Below the pieces are notes generated by a model. That model was not told where the DNA came from. It was given only the letters and a program-made list of their open reading frames with translations, and did not search any database. A stretch of 64,000 bases of DNA, taken from positions 129,318,532 to 129,382,531 of the forward strand of contig NC_055996.1 in NCBI RefSeq assembly GCF_018446385.1, given 5' to 3'. Both the position numbers and the translations under genes were made by a program. Source of the DNA: Zingiber officinale (Eukaryota; Streptophyta; Magnoliopsida; Zingiberales; Zingiberaceae). Positions 11,497 through 22,969 of this stretch are shown piece after piece (position 1 is the stretch's first letter; each line of letters opens with the position of its first letter).

Positions 11497-13863
11497 TGTT
11501 GGTTGCTACTCGGAAAACCTATAGGTTCCACTGCACAAAAATTTGTACAAGATGTGAACCTTTCCTAGCTACCATGTGTTCTTTTAAATTAAATTTTGGA
11601 TCGCCTGCGGAACTTAACACGTTTGATCCAAAACTTAATCTATTTGTTCTTTTAGGTTTTGACTTGGATCTCCTGCGGAACTTAACACATTTGACCCAAG
11701 TCTCCTTAAGTTATTAATTCCATTAAATATTAATTTCCATAAAAGGTTCCCAGTACTGACGTGGCGAGGCACATGCCCTTCTTGGATATGGGAGCAACCA
11801 CCACCGACTAGACAAAACCTTTAATAGAAAGCTAATATTTAATTTCCTAAAATAACTTTAGGTTAACCAAAGAGAACAATCAAATCACAAGGAAAAGAAA
11901 AAACAAAAGAACACAACTTCGAAAAAACATATTCGAAATTCTAGAACTTAAGCCTCTTGTATTTGGTATTATTTCCATAAATAACTAGCATGATGCGGAA
12001 ATAGAAATTACTAGTTATACCTTGTAGAAAAACCTCTTGATTTTCTACCGTATTCCTCTTCTAACTTCGGACGTTGTGTGGGCAACGATCTTCCGAGACG
12101 AGAAACCATCAATAACCTTCTTCTCCTCCTAGCTAGGTTCGGCCAACAAAGAGGAAGCTTCACCAAGGAAGAAAAACAAAATACTAACCAAGCTCCAAGA
12201 GATGCTAGCTTTCTCTCCTTCTTCTTCTTCTTCTCAGTAGTATCCGCCACCACAAGAGCTCCAATAGAAGGGTAGGGTTCGCCACCACAAGAGGAAGAGA
12301 GGAAGAGGTTGGCCACACCAAGGAACAAAAGAGAGGAATAATAGATGTTGTGTCTTGTGAAGACACCCTCACCCCTTCTTTTATATTCCTTGGCCTAGGC
12401 AAATTAGGAAATTTAATTACAATAAAATTTCCTTAATTTCCTTGACATGATTTAATTGAGAAAAATTAAATTAAATTTCCCAATTTAATCTCTAATGGCC
12501 GGCCACTTCTAGAGGAAATAAATTAGACAAGTTTTAATCAACAAATTAAAACTTCCTAATTTGTTTCCGGAAATTTTAAAAATAAAATTTCTCTTTAAAA
12601 TCTCTTCATGGTTGATAAAGGAAATTTCTATAATTTTAATTTTATCAACATGTGGATAATTTTAAAGAGAAAATAAAATAACTCATCAATCTACAAATAA
12701 GGAAAGAGATCTAATCTTTCTTTAATCTTTGTAGATCTTTTACAAGAGAGATATTTTAATTTTAATTCTCTTTAAAAATTATTTCTTCCACATAATAAAA
12801 ACTAAAATTAAAATCTCTTTTAATTTAATTTGGCCCCACTAGCTTGGGTTCAAGCTAGGCCACCCCAATATATACCTAGGCGGCCCTAGCTTGGTTCCCA
12901 AGCTAGCTTGGCGACCCCATTAGTGGGTATAGAAGGTGGGTATAGGTGGGTATAAAACTTCTACAAATAAGAGGCTACGATAGGGACCAGAGGAGGAATT
13001 GGTTTTGGTCTCCGATAAAATTAAGCATCCGTGTTCGCCTAACACACAACTTAATTTTATCAATGATAATTCATTCCACTAGAGAATTATCATTGAACTA
13101 CCGCACCAATCCCAAATTACATTTTGGCTCCTTCTTATTATGAGTGTGTTAGTCTCCTGTTTAAGATATCAAATGTCCACTAATTAAGTGAGTTACTTGA
13201 CAACTCATTTAATTAATATCTAAGTCCAAGTAGTACCACTCAACCTTATTATCATGTCGGACTAAATCCACCTGGGTTTAACATGACAATCTTTATGAAC
13301 TCCTCTTGAGGACATTATCAACCTAGTATCTCTAGGACACGTTTCCTTCTATAATCAACAACACACACTATAAGTGATACCATTTCCCAACTTATCGGGT
13401 TTATTGATTCAACGAACTAAATCTCACCCATTGATAAATTAAAGAAATAAATATCAAATATATGTACTTGTTATTACATTAGGATTAAGAGCACACACTT
13501 CCATAATAACCGAGGTCTTTGTTTCTTTATAAAGTCAGTATAAAAGAAACGACCTCAAATGGTCCTACTCAATACACTCTGAGTGTACTAGTGTAATTAT
13601 ATAGTCAAGATAAATTAATACCTAATTACACTACGACCTTCCAATGGTTTGTTCCTTTCCATCATGGTCGTGAGCTACTGTTTATAATTTATAAGCTACT
13701 GATAACATGATCTTCTGTGTGTGACACCACACACCATGTCATCTACAATATAAATTAATTGAACAACTACATTTATCATAAATGTAGACATTCGACCAAT
13801 GTGATTCTTATTTCTAGATAAATGTTTATACCAAAAGCTAGGCTTTTAGTATACACTCCAACA
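11497..13863 (-). repeat. Copia-A1 5' LTR (window right)
   Basis: 2367 bp. Relative to the left LTR most differences are small deletions, many at C runs or CCG and at homopolymers; substitutions are few. A candidate TATA box (TATAAAAG, minus strand) lies at 12378-12385. Confidence 0.9.
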
Positions 13864-13868
13864 CTGAC

Positions 13869-14017
13869 AATAAAGAACATGATGGGCGCGCAAAATCGTG
13901 GGCGCGACCGAGCGAGTGACAACCGAGCGATGGTAAGTCCCGACCGGATAATAAAGAAAATGATGGACTCACAAAGTCGTGAGCGCGACCGAGCGAGTGC
14001 CGCCCGAGTGATGGTAG
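13869..14017. other. Gypsy-1 interior resumes
   Basis: GCGCGACCGAGCGAGTG-type words leading into the 51-bp array. No gene is seen. Confidence 0.6.
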
Positions 14018-14250
14018 ATCGCGACCTAGAGAGCGCCGACCAAGTGAAGGTATATCGCGACCTGGAGAGCGCCGACCGAGCGAGTGCTGACCAAGTGAAG
14101 GTAAATCGCGACCTGGAGAGTGCTGACCGAGCGAGTGCCGACCAAGTGAAGGTAAATCGCGACCTAGAGAGCGCCGATCGAGCGAGTGCAGACCAAGTGA
14201 AGGTAAATCGCGACTTGGAGAGCGCCGACCAAGCGAGCGATGTCGAGTTC
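14018..14250. repeat. 51-bp tandem repeat in the Gypsy-1 interior
   Basis: Landmark CGCGACCT occurs at 14020, 14056, 14107, 14158 and 14209, that is one partial and three full 51-bp steps. Because 51 is a multiple of three, a frame stays open (DLESADRASADQVKVNR repeated), but this is a by-product of the repeat. Confidence 0.85.
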
Positions 14251-14689
14251 GTAACCGAGAAAAACATTAAGCGATAGGCCGACCGGCGTAAAATGAGTAG
14301 CCGAGTGGTACCAGCGAATGGTCGAGCAAACGGCCAAGCAACAACGATGAGCGAAACGTGAAGGCAGAGCGACAAGTGAGCGGTGGATGCCGACCAAGCC
14401 ACAGCGGTGAATGAAACACGGATTCCGAGAGCCGGACAGAGCGGCGAGCGAAGCAAATGTGATAAGTGTCGAGCAGAGCGGCGAGGGAAGCGGTGAGCGC
14501 CAATCGGGCAAGAGCGATGAGCAAAAAGTAAATAATAAGTGCCGAGCAGAGCGGCGACTGAGGAGTGAGTGCCGACCGAGCAACAGCAGTGAGCGGAACG
14601 TGGGAGCTGAGTGCCGGGCAGAGCGGCGAATAAAGCGAGTATGACGAGTGTCATGTAGAACTACGAGTGAGTGATGAGCGCCGACCAAG

Positions 14690-15212
14690 AGGTCGTTGGG
14701 CGTGAGAGCATGCTCACTTATAACTCGCACTGGGGCGAGAGTCTGGGACAGCCGACCAAGCAGCTCGGTCGTTGGGCGTGAGAGCAGAGCTCACTTATAA
14801 CTCGCACTGGGGAGAGAGTCTGGGACAGCCGACCGAGCAGCTCGGTCGTTGGGCGTGAGAGCAGATCTCACTTATAACTCGCACTGGGGCGAGAGTCTGG
14901 GACAACTGACCAAGCAGCTCGATCATTGGGCGTGAGAGCAGAGCTCACTTATAACTCGCACTGGGGCGAGAGTCTGGGACAGCCGACCGAGCAGCTCGGT
15001 CGTTGGGCGTGAGAGCATAGCCCACTTATAACTCGCACTGGGGCGAGAGTCTGGGACAGCCGACTGAGAAGGTCGATGGGGGGTTGAGCGTGTGAGCAGT
15101 GCTCACTTATAACTCGTACTGAAGCGAGAGTCTGGAATCCGACCTGCCGGTCGTTGGGCGTGAGAGCATGCTCACTTATAACTCGCACTGAGGCGAGAGT
15201 CTGGAATCCCGA
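14690..15212. repeat. ~76-bp minisatellite, seven copies
   Basis: CGTTGGGCGTGAGAGCA starts units near 14694, 14770, 14847, 14924, 15001, 15075 and 15152. Each unit also contains ACTTATAACTCGCACTGGGG and GAGAGTCTGGGACAGCCGAC. Tandem blocks in non-coding parts are common in Tat-type gypsy elements. Confidence 0.9.
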
Positions 15213-15545
15213 CCGGGAGGTGTTCTGGGGGCCTGACCAGGAAATGTTCTGGAGGCCTGACCAGGAAATGCTATGGGGGTCTGACCAGGACTTGATTTGG
15301 AGACCTGATCGGGAAACAATATGAAGGCCTGACAAAAAAGCAATCTGAAAGCCTGATCCGGAATTGATCTGGAGATCTGACCAGGACTTGATCTGGAGAC
15401 CTGCTCAGGAATTGATCTGAAGACCGACCAGGAATTGGTCTGAAAGTCCGATTGAGGATTGGTTTGGAAGCTCGATTGAAGATTGGTCTGGAAGTCTGAC
15501 TGGGAATTGGTCTGGAGGCTCGACAGAGATCGTTAGCGATACTCC
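15213..15545. repeat. ~29-bp degenerate repeat
   Basis: Units of the form TGACCAGGAATTGATCTGGAG repeat about a dozen times with drift. Non-coding. Confidence 0.7.
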
Positions 15546-15899
15546 GATCCGAGACCGGTGATGATGCTCTGGCCCTAGACCAGTGGCGATATCTCGACCC
15601 CGAACGGGGGAGGATAAGCCTTCAATGCCCATAGAAGCGAAGCCTGTAGCAACATGAGGGAATAAAGCCTTTGTCATACCTGATCGCTATCATATCTTAT
15701 CGCGGAGTGGTGTCAGCCGACTGAGGATCTAGCTTGGTCCCTCAACTCCCGAATACCCGTGGAGCGAGGGGGGAGGATAAAAGGCGTGAAGCCGATATAA
15801 GGGAACAGAATCCATAACCATAGAAGGAAGCAGAGCACTATGAATGCAAGTAGCAGCACTTGTAGATGTAAGAGACTGCAAAACAGGTGAAGGATGCAG

Positions 15900-16140
15900 A
15901 GCATATAATAATAATAGAGTGAAGCGCCTATAGTAATAAGAGGATGCAGGGCCTCCTGGCGAAGGGTGTAGAGCCTGTAGCAATAAGAGGATGCAGAGCC
16001 TCATGATGAAGGGTGCAGAGCCTGTAGCAGTAAGAGGATGCAGAGCCTCATGGTGAAGGGTGCAGAGCCTATAGTGCAGATCCAGTAGTAGTAAGAGGAT
16101 GCAAAGTCTCATGGCAAAGGGTGTAGAGCCTATAATACAC
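15900..16140. repeat. ~47-bp tandem repeat
   Basis: AAGAGGATGCA marks units at 15939, 15985, 16032 and 16092, each followed by AGCCTCATGGTGAAGGGTG-like sequence. Confidence 0.8.
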
Positions 16141-16696
16141 CTGCTCGAGGAGCTGGGTCCCTGATCGGAGAGTAAGGCCCCTAGCCTGTAATCAAAGAGC
16201 GAGGCCCCTAGATCCTGATCGGGAAGTGGTACTGCGAGTCAATGATTGGGGAGCTGTGTCCCTAGTGTATGAGCGGGGAACTATGTCCCAAGTGTATGTG
16301 CGGGGAATTGGGCCCCTAGTGTCCGATCAAAAATCGAAGGACCTAGTCTTTGATCTAGGAACTAGGATTTTACTCTCTTATCAGGGAGCTATATCAGTTC
16401 CTATAATCGTAAAAAGGGAGCAGAGCTTGTAGCGTACCTGACCAAGGAGCTGTGCCAATCGGCTAAAGGTTTGTCTCAATCCCCAAACTCCCGAATACCT
16501 GTGGAGTCAGGGAAAAAACATAACGGGAAAACTAACCTGTCAGCCAGCTGAAGCTCCACTCGATCCCTCGACTCCCGAATACCGGTGAAGTGAGGATAGA
16601 AGATAATATATGCGTCGAGATCCTCCGGGATTGTGATAATAGCATAGAACCTCCTGACGTCGTCCATCTTCACGTTCCAGAATAGGTGCATGTGTT
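16141..16696. other. Gypsy-1 interior next to the PBS
   Basis: GGAGCTGTGTCCCTAGTGTA-like short repeats occupy 16141-16440. From 16696 down to about 16476 the minus strand has a 70-residue open frame (MDDVRRFYAIITIPEDLDAY) directly after the PBS, where gag would begin, but no gag motif is recognisable. Confidence 0.5.
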
Positions 16697-16712
16697 CCCA
16701 CAGACGACGCCA
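16697..16712 (-). promoter_or_regulatory. Gypsy-1 primer-binding site
   Basis: Minus strand TGGCGTCGTCTGTGGG starts three bases inside the right LTR boundary. It matches the TGGCGCCGTCTGTGGG site of many plant Tat-lineage gypsy elements with one change. Confidence 0.8.
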
Positions 16713-16715
16713 AAT

Positions 16716-18321
16716 TGATCTCGTCCAGAAGCTGAGTCAGACGGACCGCCGGGTGAGGTCCTCTGGTCAACGCTACCTGCATCCAACGACCGGGTTGACC
16801 CGGCCCCGGTACCCCGATGCTCGAGGCAGATCCAACGAATATATGAGTACAAGATTAAGCCATAAAATAATGAAATATGCATAGAATATGAACGGAGAAC
16901 GTACCCTGGCCCAGGGGGCGCCCTTGGATGGGACGCGGCTCGAGTTGTCGCGACCCGGAAGAGTGGATGACTCCGATCAGGATGGAGAGCTGGATCTGAC
17001 GACGAGAAGCTGACCGATGCACTGACCCGGAAGACGAGCTGCAGATCGTGATATAATACCGATACGCAGACCGAGATAAGATACTGGCACGCAGGCCGGG
17101 ATAAGACTTCGACACGCAGGCCGAGATAAGACTTCGACACGCAGGCCGGGAGATACTAACGACACACAGACCGAGACACGAGATAAACACAGACTGGGAC
17201 ACTAGGTCGGCACGCAGGCCGAGTTACACTATTGACACATAAATCAAGGTAGGACATCGGCGCGCAGGCCAGGAGAAGACACCGACACGCAGACCGGGAT
17301 AACAATAGGAGCGGAATGCGATCAAATCAGTGGCGCTCAACAATAACCAAGGCACAAAGGCTGAAACCCCACAACACACGAAGCTGGAACGAGATAACGG
17401 CGCGAAGGTCGGCACACAACGAGACGGAATCGGTGCCGGGATGAAATCGATGTAAGGACGGCCGGCACGTGGACTGTTGGTGCGCGGGGGCTGCTGGTCA
17501 GAGACGTTATAGCGCATGGAGGTGCGACAAGTTGACGGAGGCGCCGACAAGCAAGGCCGTGGTGCCTGATGACTGCCAACGGGAGAAGCTGCTGCGTATG
17601 GACCGGGAGAGAGGGGATGATTCTGTCCTTGCCTCGGCAGCGATGTCCATGAGCACGGGAAAGGTGGAGGCTCGGCTGCAGCTCCGGCGACACAGCAAGG
17701 AGGAGGAGACGAGGTAGTGTTCTGCCAGTGGCGGTGCAACGAGGGGGAGATGAGGCGGCGTTCTGTCGGTGGCAGCATAGCGAGGAGGAGGCGAGGTGGA
17801 GGCACAGCGAAGAGGAGGGGGAGAAGAGGAGTTTGTCACCGACGTCGATAATAGAAGAAGGAAGAAGAGGAAGATCGTTGCCGGCGGCTGTGGCTCGAGG
17901 ACGGCAGCGAGGGAGGAGAAGCTCTCCCTGTCTCTACTGGCGGTTGCAGTGAGAAGGAGAGGGAGAGGAGAAAGGCGGGGGCGGCCGACGTCGGCTCTGG
18001 CGACGGCGTCGCGATAGAGGAAGAAGAAGAAAGGTGAGCCGATCTCTCCGACGAGGAGTTGAGCATGAGGGGGAGAAGAGGAGGCGCAGAAGTGACGGTC
18101 GGCGGCCGTCCTCGGCGCCGGCGAGGCACCTGGGAAGGAGGAAAGGCCCCCCCCCCTCCTTTTTTCTCTGTGGCGGCGGTGAACCATATACGAAAAAACC
18201 CACCTCCTTCACATGCTACAGTGCATCCCATTTTCTCCCCCAACCCTAACCAAACAAAAGACTCAAATGCCCTCCTTCCTCTCTACAATTTCCTCCTTGC
18301 CCTTCCCCTATATCCACATCA
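16716..18321 (-). repeat. Gypsy-1 5' LTR (window right)
   Basis: 1606 bp. It lacks the block of roughly 84 bp found near 2617-2700 and carries an extra stretch near 17345-17405. A ten-C run lies at about 18147-18158. Confidence 0.85.
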
Positions 18322-18430
18322 GTAACAATAACGATAATATTATTTATTTATTTATTTATATCAATACATGCATGCGCTAGCTATACATGGTATCATGTAT
18401 TACTTATAGCAGAAGAAATATCCATCAAGG

Positions 18431-18964
18431 TCAAGGATATGTTATATAAACATCCAACACATCAGTCAATGTGGTGGCCGTGGTAGCGACCCGTTGGCTC
18501 AGGGCGTAGCCCCTGGCCAGCCGGAACTGTCCGCTTCCGCCTATGATGCTCCGATCCGACACTCTCGCCGGCTCGTACCTCCCGTACATGGCCAACGAGC
18601 TCCCGTTGTAATCTCCTGCGGTGAGCACCAAGTTCAAGGCCGTCGTCACGCTAAGTCCTGTCAAGTCTGAGTACACGACGAGGCCTTGCGCTCGGCCGAT
18701 GGCCGGCGAGCTAGGCTCGGGCCCCTCGAGGAGAATGTTGTCGATGACTCCGATGTTGCCGAAACCTCCGGCAGGGGATTCCGGGTGGAGATCCACTGAC
18801 ACCACTGACGTCGCGTTGGGGGAACCCGCAACTCGTTCTAGGAAGTAGAAATGCAGGTGTTCGGAGTAGTTCTGGGCAAAGGTCACCGTAGCAGAGGAGA
18901 GGAGAAGAAAGAGGATGAAAGAGGGAAACGAGACAACGCCTTCCATCATGCAATAGTTAAGCAT
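18431..18964 (-). CDS. Dirigent family protein
   Basis: Complete 177-residue frame without introns, as usual for dirigent genes. Dirigent proteins are secreted beta-barrel proteins that guide stereoselective coupling of phenoxy radicals in lignan and lignin-related pathways in the cell wall. Seen here: a hydrophobic signal peptide (about residues 9-30, ending ATVTFA), the family block FGNIGVIDNILLEGP (68-82), GRAQG (90-94), and the C-terminal GGSGQFRLARGYA (142-154). Sequons at N32, N50 and N120 suggest glycosylation. The annotated start is the first ATG; the ATG pair at residues 6-7 (18949) gives a more usual signal peptide and leader. AATAAA-like polyadenylation signals occur at about 18343-18358, and the Gypsy-1 LTR starts about 110 bp downstream of the stop. 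Substrate cannot be predicted. Length and motifs look intact. Confidence 0.93.
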   Translation of the reverse strand: MLNYCMMEGVVSFPSFILFLLLSSATVTFAQNYSEHLHFYFLERVAGSPNATSVVSVDLHPESPAGGFGNIGVIDNILLEGPEPSSPAIGRAQGLVVYSDLTGLSVTTALNLVLTAGDYNGSSLAMYGRYEPARVSDRSIIGGSGQFRLARGYALSQRVATTATTLTDVLDVYITYP

Positions 18965-18999
18965 TACTGAAGGGAGATGGAACTAATTGGAAGCATACC

Positions 19000-19007
<8 letters not shown>
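19000..19007 (-). promoter_or_regulatory. Candidate TATA box of the dirigent gene
   Basis: TATAAAAA on the minus strand, 36-43 bases upstream of the first ATG. It is the edge of a long AT tract, so the exact box is ambiguous. This spacing leaves a very short leader and favours translation from 18949. Confidence 0.5.

Positions 19008-19036
<29 letters not shown>
19003..19036. repeat. (AT)n microsatellite in the dirigent promoter
   Basis: About 16 TA repeats followed by poly-T. It is likely length-variable and sits at the core promoter. Confidence 0.9.
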
Positions 19037-19046
<10 letters not shown>

Positions 19047-19944
19047 GAAAACAACAAAGGCCCCCTAGAATCTTTATACTTTTATTATTTTATACCTCTA
19101 TTATTTAATATCGTTGATTCTTTTTATGGAATTGTGAAATATTCTTCATGATCCAGGGCAGATGTGATAGGAATTTGAGAACTATCAAGGGCAATCTTCA
19201 CCGAAGATAAATTGTAGTGAAAAAAATGAAAATATTTTAATATAATAATTTGCACGTGAGAGGCATTAATTAAGAGTATTTATTTTTTCTTTTTTTCGAA
19301 GCGAACGACCAAAGGCTACGTTTAAGAACCGCTACATCTTTATTTGTATAGACCAATTAATTAGGGCATCTGAAATGGAGAGTTTATAACATAAGTTTAT
19401 ACTATAAACTCCTCGTTATAAACTCCATCCCTACCATACGAGTGAGGTTTATAATTTTGTTTTTTATAAACAGGTCTCCAATTTTATGACCGATTTATAT
19501 ATATATATATATTTTTAAAAAAAGCTATAAATAAGATTTATACTCTCTCTCTCTTAATAGCGTGAGGACAACAAGCAACAAGGCCCACTGCCCTATTTAA
19601 TGTTTTTATTTATTTAAATTTTGTTAAATATTTGTTTATTTTTATCGAATAATTATTTTTTACATAAATAAATATATACAATATAATTTAAAATACTAAT
19701 ATAATTATAAATATTAAATTAAAATATTAATTAATATTATATATAGTAAGTGAAATTATACATTAAGATAAGTGAAAATATAAATAAAAATAAATAAATT
19801 TACAATGAATCATAAAAAATATTGTTGATAAACTAGTATAGATAGGTTTTTAAAAGAAGTGGGATTTATAAATTTTGATATGCTAGTGATGTAGTGAGAC
19901 ATAAATCTTTGTACAACTACAAATACCCTTATGTTCTAGATTCT
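19037..19944. other. AT-rich intergenic spacer
   Basis: No gene is seen. It contains small inverted words such as GTTTATA..TATAAAC near 19380-19430, an AT tract at 19499-19512 and a CTCTCTCTC run near 19544. A MITE around 19360-19890 is possible (a start like GGGCATCTGAAATGG), but matching ends were not found. Confidence 0.6.
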
Positions 19945-19981
19945 AAATAAATAAATAAATAAATAATATATATATATATAT
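19945..19981. repeat. (AAAT)n(AT)n microsatellite
   Basis: AAATAAATAAATAAAT followed by TA repeats. It abuts exon-like copy 2, just as an AT tract abuts copy 1. Confidence 0.9.
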
Positions 19982-20231
19982 TGATATGCTGGGCGACGCT
20001 TTGTGCGCGATCGTGAGTGACGCACAGACATGGCGTTGCAAGCTCAATTTCCCTACAAATAAAATATTCCGTTTATTCTCTCTCCCCTCCCACCTGCAAT
20101 TCAAACCCACGTCGCTCTCCAAAGTAAAATTAAAATCTCTCTCGCCGCTCTCCCACTCTCGCTCCCTCCCTTCGTCTCTGTCGTCCGTCGTCCGTCGTCC
20201 GGCTGACCTCGGGCTCCCGCTGGGAAAATTT
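19982..20231 (+). pseudogene. Promoter/5'-exon-like segment, copy 2, left part
   Basis: Plus-strand counterpart of 498-925. The GGGCGACGCTTTGTGCG motif, an ATG at 19986 (MLGDALCAIVSDAQTWRCKL) and TCCGTCGTCC-type blocks are shared. It is cut at 20231 by Copia-A2 and continues at 29624 after the duplicated AATTT. Confidence 0.5.
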
Positions 20232-22634
20232 TGTTGGTTGCTACTCGGAAAACCTATAGGTTCCACTGTACAAAAATTTTGTACAAAGGTCTGAACCTTT
20301 TCCTAGCTACCATGTGTTCTTTTAAATTAAATTTTGGATCGCCTGCGGAACTTAACACGTTTGATCCAAAACTTAATCTATTTGTTCTTTTAGGTTTTGA
20401 CTTGGATCTCCTGCGGAACTTAACACGTTCGACCCAAGTCTTCTTAAGTTATTAATTCCATTAAATATTAATTTCCATAATTGGTTCCCAGTACTGACGT
20501 GGCGAGGCACATGACCTTCTTGGATATGGGAGCAACCACCACCGACTAGACAAAACCTTTTATAGAAAGCTAATATTTAATTTCCTAAAATAACTTTAGG
20601 TTAACCAAAGAGAACAATCAAATCACAAGGAAAAGAAAAAACAAAAGAACACAACATCGAAAAAAATATTCAAAATTCTAGAACGTAAGCCTCTTGTATT
20701 TGGTATTATTTCCATAAATAACTAGCACGATGCGGAAAGAAAAATTACTAGTTATACCTTGTAGAAAAACCTCTTGATCTTCTACCGTATTCCTCTTCTA
20801 ACCTCGGACGTTGTGTGGGCAACGATCTTCCGAGACGAGAAACCACCAATCACCTTCTTCTCCTCCTAGCTAGGTTCGGCCAACAAAGAGGAAGCTTCAC
20901 CAAGGAAGAAAATCAAAACACTAACCAAGCTCCAAGAGATGCTAGCTTTCTCTCCTTCTTCTTCTTCTTCTCCGAGTAGTATCCGGCCACCACAAGAGCT
21001 CCAATGGAAGAGGGAGATTCGGCCACCACAAGAGGAAGAGAGGGAGAGGATGGCCGGCCACACCAAGGAACAAAAGAGGGAGAGAAATAATAGATGTTGT
21101 GTCTCATGAAGGCACCCTCACCCCTTCTTTTATATTCCTTGGCCTAGGCAAATTAGGAAATTTAATTACAATAAAATTTTCTCAATTTCCTTGACATGAT
21201 TTAATTGAGAAAAATAAAATAAAATTTTCCAATTAAATCTACATTGGCCGGCCACGTCATTGGAGAACAAATTGGACAAGTTTCAATCAACAATTAAAAC
21301 TTCCTAATTTGTTTTCGGAAATTTTAAAAAATAAAATTTCTCTTTAAAAATCTCTTCATGGTTGATAAAAGGAAATTTCTATAATTTTAATTTTATCAAC
21401 ATGTGAATAATTAAAGAGAAAATAAAATATCTCACCAATCTACAAATAAGGAAAGAGATCTAATCTCTTTCTTTAATCTTTTGTAGATCTTTTATAAGAG
21501 AGATATTTTAATTTAAATTCTCTTTAATAAATTATTTCTTCCACATAATAAAAATTAAAATTAAAATTCCTTTTAATTTAATTTGGCCGGCCCCACTAGC
21601 TTGGGTTCAAGCTAGGGCCGCCACCCAATTTTAGGCCGGCCCTAGCTTGTTCCCAAGCTAGCTTGGCCGGCCCCTATTGGGTGGGTATAGAAGGTGGGTA
21701 TAGGTGGGTATAGAACTCTACAAATAAGAGGCTACGATAGGGACCGAGAGGAAGAATTGGTTTTGGTCTCCCGATAAAATTAAGCATCCCGTGTTCGCCC
21801 CGAACACACAACTTAATTTTATCAATAATAATTCATTCCACTAGAGAATTATTATTGAACTACTGCACCAATCCCAAATTACATTTTTGGGCTCCTTCTT
21901 ATTATGAATGTGTTAGTCTCCCTGTGTTTAAGATATCAAATGTCCACTAATTAAGCGAGTTACTGACAACTCATTTAATTAATATCTTAGTCCAAGAGTA
22001 GTACCACTCAACCTTATCGTCATGTCGGACTAAGTCCACCTGCAGGGTTTAACATGACAATCCTTATGAGCTCCTCTTGAGGACATTCTCAACCTAGATC
22101 ACTAGGACACAGTTTCCTTCTATAATCAACAATACACACTATAAGTGATATCATTTTCCAACTTATCGGGCTTATTGATTCATCGAACTAAATCTCACCC
22201 ATTGATAAATTAAAGAAATAAATATCAAATATATGTGCTTGTTATTATATTAGGATTAAGAGCACACACTTCCATAATAACTGAGGTCTTTGTTTCTTTA
22301 TAAAGTCAGTATAAAAGAAACGACCTCTAATGGTCCTACTCAATACACTCTAAGTGTACTAGTGTAATTATATAGTTAAGATAAACTAATACCTAATTAC
22401 ACTATGACCTTCCAATGGTTTGTTCCTTTCCATTATGGTCGTGAGTTACTGTTTATAATTTATAAGGTACTGATAACATGATCCTCTCTGTGTGACACCA
22501 CACACCATGTTATCTACAATATAAATTAATTGAACAACTACATTTATCATAAATGTAGACATTTGACCAATGTGATTCTTATTTCTAGATAAATGTTTAT
22601 TCCAAAAGCTAGGCTTTTAGTATACACTCTAACA
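20232..22634 (-). repeat. Copia-A2 3' LTR (window left)
   Basis: 2403 bp. The palindromic GGCCGGCC/AGCTTGG cluster lies at about 21585-21674. Differences from the right LTR are few, for example around 20655-20665, 21615-21640 and 28560-28620. Confidence 0.92.
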
Positions 22635-22646
22635 ATCTCCCACTTA
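22635..22646 (-). promoter_or_regulatory. Copia-A2 polypurine tract
   Basis: Minus strand TAAGTGGGAGAT directly before the 3' LTR. Confidence 0.85.
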
Positions 22647-22969
22647 TACTAAAAGACTAAGCTGCCATATCTGCTGCCATTCATCTGATTCCCAACCCTT
22701 CAACATGTCCATCAAAAGCTCTCGCCTTAAGGACCTTAGTGAAAAGATCTATAGGTCATCATCTGATGCATTCTAGGAGGCAACAACTTCTCCTCGTTTA
22801 TACGATTTCTCGTACTTGCGCTCTATTGTGTTTACTTGCCTTATAGACTCATGGTTTCTTCGAGTTTGTTACTGCACCATTATTATTACAATAAATTGTA
22901 ATAATCTTTGGACAAACTGGAAATCATATCTAAGTCTATCTTGAGGTAATTAAGTCATTCAGCTTTTAT

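Larger units (their letters stand above)
4591..13863 (-). mobile_element. Copia-A1: complete, defective Ty1/copia LTR element
   Basis: The 9273-bp element has TG...CA ends and a perfect duplication CTGAC at 4586-4590 and 13864-13868. Orientation is minus: the PPT lies beside the left LTR and an initiator-Met PBS beside the right LTR. The interior (6994-11496) holds eroded protease, integrase, RT and RNase H, plus a long leader with stem-loops. LTRs of about 2.4 kb are unusually long. The right LTR and interior show dozens of 1-4-base deletions compared with other copies. Confidence 0.92.
2577..18321 (-). mobile_element. Gypsy-1: non-autonomous Ty3/gypsy-type LTR element
   Basis: Two direct copies (2577-4205 and 16716-18321) beginning TGAT and ending CATCA are flanked by the perfect duplication GTAAC at 2572-2576 and 18322-18326. 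The primer site lies beside the right LTR and the purine tract beside the left one, so the element reads on the minus strand. Without the nested Copia-A1 (4591-13863) the interior is only about 3.2 kb. It holds minisatellites and no recognisable gag, protease, integrase or reverse transcriptase. The PBS (TGGCGTCGTCTGTGGG) resembles the one common in Tat-clade gypsy elements. It is best called a parasitic, LARD-like derivative that would need proteins in trans. Confidence 0.85.

Noticed and set aside
13776..14730. Open frames of 151-292 codons across the 51-bp repeat
   Set aside because: Frame kept only because the unit is a multiple of three. One such frame starts inside the nested Copia-A1 LTR, so it cannot be an ancestral gene.
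19360..19890. A MITE in the spacer upstream of exon-like copy 2
   Set aside because: GGGCATCTGAAATGG resembles a known type of end, but no complementary end or target duplication was found.
20866..21107. 60-80-codon frames repeated at 5211, 12011, 20866, 27841, 44644 and 59777
   Set aside because: They lie in the LTR (R/U5) of Copia-A copies, differ in frame between copies and have no start or domain conservation.
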